Origin: QFOX01 sp044237845
Lineage (GTDB): Bacteria > Pseudomonadota > Alphaproteobacteria > Rickettsiales > UBA3002
NCBI GenBank assembly: GCA_044237845.1
Contig: JBIIEL010000034.1
Span: forward strand, 1 to 23,359
Length of the DNA: 23,359 nucleotides
Direction of reading: 5' to 3'
Positions 1-6,903 of this stretch are shown piece by piece. Both the position numbers and the translations under genes were made by a program. The notes below the pieces were generated by a model, which saw nothing but the letters and a program-made list of their open reading frames with translations, did no database searches and was not told the DNA's origin. Numbering within the stretch: position 1 is the first letter of the stretch; each line of letters begins with the position of its first letter.

Positions 1-1
1 G

Positions 2-250
2 GCACTACAGAGTGCCGTGCTCGCGGAAATGGTGAAACTCACCCGCTACTACACGCACAACACCGACGATAAAAGCGATGCATCGCTCCGAGACGGCAAG
101 TTCGACGAGAAAGAATACGCCGCTGCTGCCGAAGCCATCGCCAAGATCAACGAGAAGCTCGCAGAAAAAGGCGTGGTGTTGAGTACGTCTACGATGCCTG
201 CGAATACTGTCGCTAAAGTCAGTGAGAATGGTGCTGATATTAAGCGTTAG
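2..250 (+). CDS. C-terminal part of an unknown protein (5' end off the window)
   Basis: The frame is open from the first bases of the window to a TAG at 248-250, so this is the 3' end of a longer gene. A GTG at 17 is not convincing as a start because the frame runs on upstream of it and no ribosome binding site is visible. The visible 83 or so residues look helical and charged: a Lys/Glu/Ala-rich stretch, with EYAAAAEAIAKINEKLAEKG near residues 38-57, and then a Ser/Thr-rich tail. I recognise no domain. A hairpin-rich zone at 293-358 follows and could end its transcript. The gene truncated at the right edge of the window (22304-23359) has similar composition. If the molecule is circular and one base at the seam is wrong, this could be the end of that gene; that is inference. 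Confidence 0.6.
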   Translation, partial: ALQSAVLAEMVKLTRYYTHNTDDKSDASLRDGKFDEKEYAAAAEAIAKINEKLAEKGVVLSTSTMPANTVAKVSENGADIKR

Positions 251-292
251 GATAGATTGATTGCCCCAAGGGCGATGGCTGCCCCACCTTCG

Positions 293-358
293 TGGTTCCG
301 ATAGCCAGCGGTTGGAACCAGAGCCAACTAAGGCTCTTTGCGGAATTGAACCGCTTTT
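293..358 (+). terminator. Three successive hairpins ending in a T run
   Basis: Hairpin 1 pairs TGGTTCC (293-299) with GGAACCA (314-320). Hairpin 2 pairs AGAGCC (320-325) with GGCTCT (332-337). Hairpin 3 pairs GCGG (340-343) with CCGC (351-354) and is followed by TTTT (355-358). The last one has the form of a weak intrinsic terminator for the plus-strand gene ending at 250. Read on the minus strand, the same GCGG-TTCAATT-CCGC looks like a tRNA T-arm, so it could instead be a decayed tRNA fragment. Confidence 0.45.
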
Positions 359-362
359 GCAT

Positions 363-440
363 ATACCACTTCCAAAATGGTGCGGGCGACCGGAATCGAA
401 CCGGCAAGGGTTTACACCCGACGGATTTTCATACCACTTC
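363..440. repeat. 10-bp direct repeat flanking the tRNA 3' exon
   Basis: ATACCACTTC occurs at 363-372 and again at 431-440, bracketing the tRNA-Leu 3' exon (378-429). On the minus strand the copy at 431-440 is the tail of the intron, ending one base before the splice junction. The second copy lies just past the tRNA CCA end. This arrangement could reflect a duplication at an attachment site or a second degenerate copy of the intron-tRNA junction. Confidence 0.6.
378..429 (-). tRNA. 3' exon of tRNA-Leu(UAA); 5' half absent
   Basis: Read on the minus strand, the segment starts AAAATCCG (the 3' part of the anticodon loop and stem), continues with a long class II variable arm (GGGT-GTA-AACCC) and a canonical T-arm (GCCGG-TTCGATT-CCGGT), and ends in CGCCCGC-A-CCA. 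Discriminator A plus the long variable arm points to leucine. A preceding group I intron tail inserted after anticodon base U34 fits tRNA-Leu(UAA). No matching 5' half (GCGGGCG acceptor strand, D-arm) is visible here or elsewhere in the window, so the gene is incomplete. Such 3' tRNA pieces commonly mark attachment sites of integrating elements. Confidence 0.72.
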
Positions 441-501
441 GACTTTCGCCGCCGCCTGAACAGGCGTTTGTGGTCTGGACTAGGCGCTGCGCGTTAGCGC
501 C
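430..501 (-). ncRNA. 3' tail of a tRNA group I intron (truncated)
   Basis: Directly before the tRNA 3' exon on the minus strand lie features of the end of a bacterial tRNA group I intron: a terminal G at 430, GGCGAAAGTC (441-450), and CTAGTCCAG (474-482), which corresponds to the P7 3' strand (S element, usually ATAGTCC). GGCGCT/AGCGCC (483-501) could be P8. From memory, the Azoarcus tRNA-Ile intron ends with very similar elements (TAGTCCAG, then GGCGAAAGTC, then the splice site). The expected P7 5' strand (GACTAGA-like) appears only as a degraded GCATAGA on the 5' side of the P8-like hairpin, and no catalytic core (P3-P6) is seen before the Fic gene begins, so this should not self-splice. 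The upstream limit is uncertain. Confidence 0.6.
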
Positions 502-597
502 ATCTATGCGCACCACTTTAACAGCATCGGGGACGCCTTTGATATGCAATCCAGTATCTGCTTCTCTAAGGGGAAACGATTCCATTGCTTATCTCCG

Positions 598-1182
598 TTA
601 CGACCTTGCAAAAGCAAGTAGCGGCCCAAAGTCATGCTGATCGGCGGCTTTTAGGGCGGCAATATAGGCGGCTCGGGTTTGATCGGCGGACCGTAGATGA
701 CTTCGGCCCCAGCTAAAGCGCTCATGACCCAATACCACGAGGAGTAAATCAGCCATCAGGCGTGACCAGCGGCCATTGCCATTGGGGAAGGGATGCACAA
801 ACACCAGTGCATGGTGAAAGCGCACGGCGATTTCATCGGGTGGGTAGCTCTTATGCTCGATCCAATAGCGCGTGTTCTCGTAAGCCTCATGCAGCCGCAC
901 CGACAGTTCCCAATGCGGTACGCCGATATTTTTATCGCTGGTGCGGTAGGTGCCAGCCCAACGCCACACCGCGCCGAACATACGCTTATGCAGGTTGCGC
1001 CCGAACGGCTCGCTGACAACATCGCGGCGGCGAGTGAATGCCCAGGATGCCGCTGTGAGGATGTTCTGCTGCTCCAGCTCATTCAGTTCCCGGCGCAGCG
1101 TGACATGCGAGGGAATCAGGCCATCGCGTTCTTCAGGCGTCAGTGGGGTAGCATCGTCTGGCTCGATGTCTAAATCCGTCAT
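598..1182 (-). CDS. Mobile mystery protein B, Fic/Doc family
   Basis: 194 aa. The Fic signature HPFPNGNGRWSR lies at residues 130-141. The catalytic His and the GNGR anion-binding loop are intact, but the residue usually Asp/Glu before GNGR (HPFx[D/E]GNGR) is Asn here. Family knowledge: Fic proteins usually transfer AMP or related groups to protein hydroxyls. This subfamily (TIGRFAM mobile mystery protein B) travels with mobile elements next to protein A; its target is unknown. I chose the ATG at 1180-1182 because it overlaps the stop of the upstream gene as ATGA and has a GGGA sequence at fair spacing. An in-frame ATG at 1197 would add five residues. It is translationally coupled to the HTH gene, an arrangement like a toxin-antitoxin pair. 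No inhibitory helix motif was recognised. Confidence 0.85.
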   Translation of the reverse strand: MTDLDIEPDDATPLTPEERDGLIPSHVTLRRELNELEQQNILTAASWAFTRRRDVVSEPFGRNLHKRMFGAVWRWAGTYRTSDKNIGVPHWELSVRLHEAYENTRYWIEHKSYPPDEIAVRFHHALVFVHPFPNGNGRWSRLMADLLLVVLGHERFSWGRSHLRSADQTRAAYIAALKAADQHDFGPLLAFARS

Positions 1183-1637
1183 GGCAATGGATCCCATAAG
1201 CGTGCAGGGCGACGCAGCAACTCATCGATAAGTTGCGTCCGCGCTTTCTTACGATAGGTTGTATCTGTCACGGTTTGTTTTTCAAGCTGCATGGTCTGCT
1301 CGATGGCGACGAGTTGTTTTTCTGCCAGCAACGCGGCGCGCGTGTGCATGGTTTCCGCGAGGGGCTTGATGGGAACCAGCGCATAGACGAACTGGCAGCC
1401 GAGTGCTTCGGCAGCGCGTTCCATACTATGTAGCGTGATCGCTCCATGGATCTCAGCCTTTTCCATCTCGCTGATGCGCGGCTGTTTTACACCAAGGCGG
1501 TGCCCAAGCTGTGCCGTGGTCATGCCAAGGGACTCGCGTACCGCACGAATCCATCCACGGGCGGGCCGGGCGACCTTTTTAGCAAAAGGCCGTATCTCTC
1601 TCAAGCGCCGATCAAACTGTTCATACGAGGTGATCAT
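1179..1637 (-). CDS. Mobile mystery protein A, HTH regulator
   Basis: 152 aa. A helix-turn-helix of the XRE/Cro type lies at about residues 38-80 (LGMTTAQLGHRLGVKQPRIS, then a recognition and wing region). A basic N-terminal part and a Lys/Arg-rich C-terminal tail flank it. Protein A of this pair is the predicted DNA-binding partner of the Fic protein encoded directly downstream (ATGA overlap). It probably represses its own promoter: its start codon lies only seven bases beyond a strong -10 box, and three copies of a 14-bp repeat sit in and around that promoter. The transcript would be leaderless or nearly so. The role as antitoxin is inference. Confidence 0.82.
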   Translation of the reverse strand: MITSYEQFDRRLREIRPFAKKVARPARGWIRAVRESLGMTTAQLGHRLGVKQPRISEMEKAEIHGAITLHSMERAAEALGCQFVYALVPIKPLAETMHTRAALLAEKQLVAIEQTMQLEKQTVTDTTYRKKARTQLIDELLRRPARLWDPLP

Positions 1638-1644
1638 GCAATCA

Positions 1645-1674
1645 GATATACCTTATTATCTATGGCAATGTCAA
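1645..1674 (-). promoter_or_regulatory. Promoter of the mobile mystery operon
   Basis: On the minus strand a perfect -35 box TTGACA (1674-1669) is followed after 18 bp by TATATC (1650-1645). The ATG of the HTH gene at 1637 is where transcription would be expected to start, so the mRNA is probably leaderless. Confidence 0.7.
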
Positions 1675-1716
1675 TCGTATATAGCTTATTATAACTTCAG
1701 TAATAATAAGACATAT
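1646..1716. repeat. Three copies of a 14-bp operator-like repeat
   Basis: ATATACCTTATTAT (1646-1659) and ATATAGCTTATTAT (1679-1692) are direct repeats 33 bp apart, about three helical turns. A third copy, ATATGTCTTATTAT, lies inverted at 1703-1716. All three share ATAT..CTTATTAT. The first overlaps the -10 region of the mobile mystery promoter, so they are likely binding sites for protein A or another HTH protein. Confidence 0.65.
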
Positions 1717-1995
1717 AGAATTAAACGTGAGTCCATATTTACGAAAGAATAAGGGTATGAAGAAAAACATAAAAATATACGCTATATAAATCAGCACTAT
1801 AAACGCATTTTCTCATCAAAATTCTGAACCCTAAAAAAATTAATGGTTGACGTTAAAATTGGTTTTCTGCTAACGAAATTTAACGAATCTTTAACTTTCT
1901 ATGTGCCGCGTTAAGTTTTTATCTGTTGTATCAGGCTGAATAAAAACAAGAAAAATGCTGTGTCCTTTTTGTAACTATCTGGCTCGGGATAGCAA
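1717..1995. other. AT-rich intergenic region before the trb operon
   Basis: Divergent intergenic stretch with no credible gene. It is much richer in A and T than its flanks. It must hold the trb promoter: a TTGACG at 1844-1849 is the best -35 candidate, but no good -10 follows at 17 bp. Repeated TTTAAC and TTAACG words occur at about 1850-1915. A GGGA lies upstream of the trbB ATG. No trbA-like regulator gene is present here. Confidence 0.5.
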
Positions 1996-2959
1996 ATGGA
2001 CGGTTTAGTACAGGATTCTGCGCATACCTCACGGCTTCTGGAGAAGTTGCGCCGTGACTTCGGAGCATCGGTGCTCACAGCATTGGCCGACCCCCAGACC
2101 ATAGAAATCATGCTCAACGCGGACGGTACGCTCTGGCAGGAGTCTTTTGGCCAGAAAATGGGGCAGATAGGCCGTATGCAGCCAGGCCATGCCGAGGCAG
2201 TGATGCGCACCATTGCTGCCTGTCTTGATACAACCATTACGCGTAAAAATCCGATGCTTGAAGGGGAGTTGCCGCTCGACGGTTCCCGCTTTGCCGGGCA
2301 AATTCCGCCGGTCGTACATGCGCCGATTTTTTACGATCCGCAAGAAGGCCAGCGCCATCTTTACGCTGGCCGATTATGTCGCCTCGGACATTCTCACCCC
2401 GGCTCACAAAGACATCATCGTGGCGGCGGTTCGTAACCGTAGAAATATCCTGGTTGTCGGTGGCACCGGGTCGGGAAAAACGACCCTGACCAATGCCATC
2501 ATTCACCAGATGGTCGAAGAAAATCCCGAGGAGCGGGTTTTTATTATCGAGGACACGGGAGAGATTCAGTGCTCGGCAAAAAACTCGGTGCAGTACCACA
2601 CCACGCTCGAAGTGACGATGATGCATCTGCTGCGCACCACACTGCGCATGCGCCCGGATCGTATTCTGGTCGGGGAGGTCAGGGGGCCCGAAGCGCTCGA
2701 TCTGCTGATGGCATGGAACACCGGCCATGAGGGTGGCGTGGCGACGCTGCATGCCAACAATGCGCGGGCCGGACTCGATCGGCTGGCGATGCTCATCAGT
2801 ATGCATCCTGAATCTCCTACGCCGATCGAACCGCTGATCGGCGAGGCGGTGCATCTCATCATCCACATTACCAAAACCCCGCACCGAGGCCGGAAGGTGC
2901 AGGAGATTCTTGAAGTATCCGGTTACGGCTCAGGCAACTACCACACCAAAACCCTTTGA
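1996..2959 (+). CDS. trbB: TrbB, VirB11-type secretion ATPase, frameshifted
   Basis: Hexameric traffic ATPase that energises pilus assembly and substrate transfer at the inner face of the type IV secretion channel. The N-terminal part (MDGLVQDSAHTSRLLEKLRR onward) reads in one frame to about 2332. The rest, with FTIRKKASAIF, Walker A GGTGSGKTT, the His-box region and the Walker B-side motif RPDRILVGEVRGPEA, reads in the next frame to TGA at 2957-2959. The break coincides with a T run at 2327-2332. Five Ts instead of six would restore one continuous protein of 320 aa, the usual TrbB length. The gene is either truly broken, subject to slippage at the T run, or carries a sequence error. Read literally, it gives a 146-aa truncated product ending at 2436. 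It is the first gene of the trb operon. Confidence 0.9.
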
Positions 2960-2971
2960 GAGGAGAAGACC

Positions 2972-3340
2972 ATGCAAGCAACCCGCACGCTCAACCGTTC
3001 CCTTTTCTGGCTTGGCCTCGTCGCCGCCATGCTCCTGATGGCAGGACATGCCCATGCCGCCACTACGACCGGCGGCTCGCTTCCCTATGAAACATGGCTG
3101 ACTTCCTTGCGTAATAGCGTAACGGAGCCGGTGGCATTCGCCCTTTCTGTGATCGGGATTGTGGTGGCCGGTGGGGTGCTGATTTTTGGTGGGGACCTCA
3201 ACGGATTCTTCCGCACGCTGATTTTTATTGTGCTCGTGATGGCGCTGCTCGTCGGCGCACAGAACATGATGACCAGCTTCTTCGGTGCGGCGGCGGAAGT
3301 GTCGGCGATCATCAATCCCGCGCTGCCGCAGGCAGCGTAG
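2972..3340 (+). CDS. trbC: TrbC, VirB2-type pilin precursor
   Basis: 122 aa. A basic N-terminus and hydrophobic stretch ending AGHAHA at residues 24-29 form a signal peptide. Two further hydrophobic segments follow, about residues 54-72 and 80-98, with a short polar loop GGDLNGFF between them, typical of the conjugative pilin fold. In RP4 the mature pilin is cyclised by the peptidase TraF, and a traF gene is present at 13504-14028. A strong AGGAG ribosome binding site precedes the ATG. It lies between trbB and trbD as in IncP plasmids. Confidence 0.9.
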   Translation: MQATRTLNRSLFWLGLVAAMLLMAGHAHAATTTGGSLPYETWLTSLRNSVTEPVAFALSVIGIVVAGGVLIFGGDLNGFFRTLIFIVLVMALLVGAQNMMTSFFGAAAEVSAIINPALPQAA

Positions 3341-3341
3341 C

Positions 3342-3653
3342 ATGACGCTGCGCACCATTCCCATCCACCGGGCCGGGAACCGCCCCAATCTCTTTATGGG
3401 CGGCGACCGTGAACTGGTGATGTTTACGGGGCTGGTGGCTGGAGCGCTCGTATTCTCCGCACAGGAAGTGAAGGCAACGATCTTTGGGGCGTCGCTCTGG
3501 ATCGTTGCTCTCTACCTGCTGCGGCTGATGGCCAAGTCCGATCCGAAGATGCGCGCCGTCTATATGCGCCATCGCAAGTACAAAACCTACTACCCGGCGC
3601 GTTCGACACCTTTCCGCGACAACACGCCGCAACAGGGGAAACAGTACAAATGA
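3342..3653 (+). CDS. trbD: TrbD, VirB3-like membrane protein
   Basis: 103 aa. The N-terminal IPIHRAGNRPNLFMGGDREL is characteristic of TrbD. A hydrophobic hairpin follows at about residues 27-60, then a basic tail. VirB3-like proteins are inner-membrane partners of the VirB4/TrbE ATPase. I chose the ATG at 3342, one base after the trbC stop, because it begins the conserved region (MTLRTIPIHRAG). The stop overlaps the trbE start as ATGA, indicating translational coupling. Confidence 0.88.
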   Translation: MTLRTIPIHRAGNRPNLFMGGDRELVMFTGLVAGALVFSAQEVKATIFGASLWIVALYLLRLMAKSDPKMRAVYMRHRKYKTYYPARSTPFRDNTPQQGKQYK

Positions 3654-6187
3654 TTATCGCTCTTCTCAGTGCAATTATGGGCGTCACGCTGGTGCTGATA
3701 CTGGCCATGCGACTATGGGTGGTCGATCAGGAAACGAAGCTCAGCCGTCACCGCGCCAAGGATGCGGGGCTGGCCGACCTGCTCAACTATGCCGCCGAGG
3801 TCGAGGACGGCGTGATTGTCTGCAAGAGCGGGGCGCTGATGGCGGCATGGCTCTATCGCGGCAACGACAATGCGAGCAGCACTGACGAGGAACGGGAAAT
3901 CGTTTCTTACCGCATCAATCAGGCGCTGGCGGCGCTCGGCAATGGCTGGATGGTGCATGTCGATGCGGTACGGCGCAACGCCCCGAACTATAGCGATCCT
4001 GGGTTTTCGTATTTCCCGGACGGCATCACGCTCGCCATCGACGAGGAGCGCCGCCGCCATTTCAACAGCCTTGGCACGATGTATGAAGGCTTCTTTGTGA
4101 TCACGGTGACGTACTTCCCGCCGGTGCTGGCGCAAGCCAAGTTTGTCGAGCTGATGTTTGACGATGACAGCGAAACGATGGACAAAAAAGCGCGCACACG
4201 CAGTGTGCTGGCGCAATTCAAGCAGGAAGTCGCGACGCTGGAGTCTCGCCTAGGAACATTCCTGAAACTGGAGCGCCTGCAAGGTCGTCCGGTAATCGCG
4301 GAGGATGGCATTGCCAAGACCGAGGATGATTTCCTGCGTTACCTGCAATTCTGTGTGACTGGATTGAATCATCCGGTGCTGCTGCCATCGAATCCGATCT
4401 ATCTTGATGCGTTGATCGGCGGGCAGGAGCTATGGGGCGGCGTCATTCCCAAAATCGGGCGCAAGTTTATCCAGGTCGTATCCATCGAGGGGTTCCCGAT
4501 GGAATCCTATCCCGGCATTCTGGCCCAGCTCGCCGAGCTACCAGTCGAATATCGCTGGAACAGCCGGTTCATTTTCATGGACCAGCATGAGGCGGTCGCG
4601 CATCTGGAGAAATTCCGCAAGAAATGGCGGCAGAAAGTGCGCGGCTTCTTCGATCAGGTGTTCAATACCAACACTGGCCATATCGACCAGGATGCGGTGG
4701 CGATGGTGGCCGACGCCGAATCGGCCATCGCTGAAATCAAGAGCGGCATCACAGGCGCTGGCTATTACACGAGCACGGTCATCCTGATGGATGAAGATCG
4801 TCCGAAGCTCGAAGCCGCTGCCATCCAGATCGAAAAATCCATCAGCAGCCTTGGTTTCGCGGCGCGCGTCGAAACGATCAACACGATGGATGCGTATCTG
4901 GGTAGCCTACCGGGTCATGGCGTCGAGAATGTGCGCCGCCCCATCCTCAATGCGCTGAACCTCGCGGACCTGCTTCCAACCAGCTCCATCTGGACGGGCG
5001 AGAATTATGCGCCCTGTCCGTTCTATCCGCCATCTTCACCGCCCTTGCTCTATTGCATGACCACAGGCCATACGCCGTTTCGCCTGAACCTGCATGTGCG
5101 CGATCTCGGCCATACCATCCTATTCGGCCCGACCGGCGCAGGAAAATCGACGCACTTGGCGTTACTGGCCGCACAGCTTCGGCGCTATCCCGGTATGAGC
5201 ATTTTTGCGTTCGATAAGGGCATGTCGCTCTACCCGCTGACCAAGGCCAGCGGCGGCAGGCATTTCACGGTGGCAGGCGATAACGATCAGCTTTCCTTCT
5301 GCCCGCTGCAATTCCTCGACACCCGCAATGATCGATCCTGGGCGATGGAATGGATCGACGCCATTCTGGCGCTTAACGGTTTAATAAGCACTCCTGGCCA
5401 ACGCAACGAAATCGCCAGCGCGATTATGAGTATGCATGCCACCGGTTCGCATAGCCTGACAGAATTCACCTCCAGCATTCAGGATCGCGCTGTGCGCGAG
5501 GCCTTGAAACAGTACACCGTTGAAGGTTCCATGGGGCATCTGCTCGATGCCGAAGAGGACGGGCTAGATCTCTCGCATTTCATGACCTTTGAGATCGAAG
5601 AATTGATGGGCCTTGGTGAGAAATACGCTCTGCCGGTGCTGCTCTATCTGTTCCGCCGCATCGAGCGGTCGCTGCAAGGTCAGCCCGCCGCCATCATTCT
5701 CGACGAGGCGTGGCTGATGCTCGGCCATGAAGTATTCCGCGAGAAAATACGCGAATGGTTGAAGGCGCTGCGCAAGGCGAACTGCATGGTCATCATGGCG
5801 ACACAAAGCCTCACCGATGCGTCGCGTTCCGGTATCCTCGACGTGATCGTCGAATCCACCGCGACCAAGATATTCCTACCCAACCTATTTGCCCGTGATG
5901 AAGATGCAGCAGCGCTTTACCGCCGCTTTGGCCTCAATAACCGCCAGATCGACATTATCGCCACCGCTACGCCGAAGCGCCAGTATTATTACGTTTCCGA
6001 GAAAGGGCGGCGACTCTATGACCTCGCGCTAGGGCCGCTGGCGCTTTCGTTCGTCGGCGCATCCGACAAGGAATCCATCGCCTCCATTCGCGCGCTTGAA
6101 ACAAAGCATGGCGAGCAGTGGATCGGCGAGTGGCTCAAATCCCGCAACGTCGATTTGTATGAGTATGTCGAGGAGGTAGCAGCATGA
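3650..6187 (+). CDS. trbE: TrbE, VirB4-type ATPase
   Basis: 845 aa, normal for the family. A hydrophobic N-terminal segment (residues 1-25) anchors it, a CagE/TrbE/VirB4 domain follows, and the C-terminal ATPase domain carries Walker A GPTGAGKST at 493-501 and Walker B AIILDEAW ending near 688. The motif VIMATQSLTDA lies soon after, as expected. It is the largest energy-providing subunit of the secretion system and works with TrbB and the coupling protein TraG. It overlaps trbD upstream and trbF downstream by ATGA. All key motifs are intact. Confidence 0.95.
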   Translation: MIIALLSAIMGVTLVLILAMRLWVVDQETKLSRHRAKDAGLADLLNYAAEVEDGVIVCKSGALMAAWLYRGNDNASSTDEEREIVSYRINQALAALGNGWMVHVDAVRRNAPNYSDPGFSYFPDGITLAIDEERRRHFNSLGTMYEGFFVITVTYFPPVLAQAKFVELMFDDDSETMDKKARTRSVLAQFKQEVATLESRLGTFLKLERLQGRPVIAEDGIAKTEDDFLRYLQFCVTGLNHPVLLPSNPIYLDALIGGQELWGGVIPKIGRKFIQVVSIEGFPMESYPGILAQLAELPVEYRWNSRFIFMDQHEAVAHLEKFRKKWRQKVRGFFDQVFNTNTGHIDQDAVAMVADAESAIAEIKSGITGAGYYTSTVILMDEDRPKLEAAAIQIEKSISSLGFAARVETINTMDAYLGSLPGHGVENVRRPILNALNLADLLPTSSIWTGENYAPCPFYPPSSPPLLYCMTTGHTPFRLNLHVRDLGHTILFGPTGAGKSTHLALLAAQLRRYPGMSIFAFDKGMSLYPLTKASGGRHFTVAGDNDQLSFCPLQFLDTRNDRSWAMEWIDAILALNGLISTPGQRNEIASAIMSMHATGSHSLTEFTSSIQDRAVREALKQYTVEGSMGHLLDAEEDGLDLSHFMTFEIEELMGLGEKYALPVLLYLFRRIERSLQGQPAAIILDEAWLMLGHEVFREKIREWLKALRKANCMVIMATQSLTDASRSGILDVIVESTATKIFLPNLFARDEDAAALYRRFGLNNRQIDIIATATPKRQYYYVSEKGRRLYDLALGPLALSFVGASDKESIASIRALETKHGEQWIGEWLKSRNVDLYEYVEEVAA

Positions 6188-6894
6188 AACAGCAACCCGC
6201 ATCTGCACAGGCGGCAGCAGTCCCGCAAAAGAGCCCGTATCTCAACGCGCGCCTGTTCTGGAATGACCACACCAAAGGGCTGATGAATGCAGTGCGGCTA
6301 TGGCAGACTATTGCATTGCTCTGCCTGATGATTACACTGGTGGCGGTCGGTGGTACGCTGCATATCGCCAGCCAGTCAAAATTCATTCCCTATGTGGTCG
6401 AGGTAGACAAGCTCGGCCAGTCGGTCGCGGTCGCCCCGGCGCAAGTGGCGGCTCCGGCGGATGCGCGGGTGGTCCATGCCAGTATTGCCGCGTTTATCAG
6501 CAATGCCCGCCTGGTCACGCCGGACGTGGCGCTCCAGCGCAAAGCCATCTTCTCCGTCTTTGCGATGCTGAAATCTGACGCGCCCGCCACGGCAAAAATG
6601 ACCGATTGGCTCAATGGCGACGAAACCCGCAGCCCCTTCAACCGTGCCGCCAAGGAAACGGTCGAAACGGAAATCATCTCCGTGCTGCCGCAATCGCCGG
6701 ACACTTGGCAGGTTGAGTGGAACGAAAAGACCTTTGACCGCAAAGGAACGCTGGTCGGCAAGCCATCGCGCATGCGCGCGCTGCTAACGGTCGAAACCCT
6801 CGCGCCCACCTCGGATACGTCCGAGGAGAAGATACGGCAAAACCCGCTGGGGATTTATGTGAAAGATTTTAGCTGGTCGAAACAAAACGGATAG
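6184..6894 (+). CDS. trbF: TrbF, VirB8-like channel protein
   Basis: 236 aa. A cytoplasmic N-terminus of about 40 residues, one transmembrane segment (about 41-60), then a periplasmic VirB8-like domain opening with SKFIPYVVEVDKLGQ, a stretch typical of this family. VirB8-like proteins nucleate assembly of the inner-membrane complex. The ATG overlaps the trbE stop. A short gap with a GGAG element separates it from trbG. Confidence 0.92.
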   Translation: MKQQPASAQAAAVPQKSPYLNARLFWNDHTKGLMNAVRLWQTIALLCLMITLVAVGGTLHIASQSKFIPYVVEVDKLGQSVAVAPAQVAAPADARVVHASIAAFISNARLVTPDVALQRKAIFSVFAMLKSDAPATAKMTDWLNGDETRSPFNRAAKETVETEIISVLPQSPDTWQVEWNEKTFDRKGTLVGKPSRMRALLTVETLAPTSDTSEEKIRQNPLGIYVKDFSWSKQNG

Positions 6895-6903
6895 GAGCGA
6901 GCC

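Noticed and set aside
378..466. A complete tRNA gene on the minus strand
   Set aside because: The sequence before the anticodon loop has no GCGGGCG acceptor strand or D-arm; only the 3' half is present.
430..620. A complete, self-splicing group I intron with the mobile mystery genes as intron cargo
   Set aside because: No 5' exon or 5' splice site is found upstream of 1637 on the minus strand, and the P7 5' strand and core are not recognisable.
261..640. Overlapping plus-strand open frames through the tRNA/intron zone
   Set aside because: They cross the tRNA exon and hairpins, have no ribosome binding site and read in frames explained by RNA features.
1844..1870. Promoter for trbB from TTGACG
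   Set aside because: No acceptable -10 box at 16-18 bp; mentioned only as the best -35 candidate.
2237..2884. Long minus-strand open frame opposite trbB
   Set aside because: It is antisense to conserved ATPase motifs and lacks recognisable protein features.
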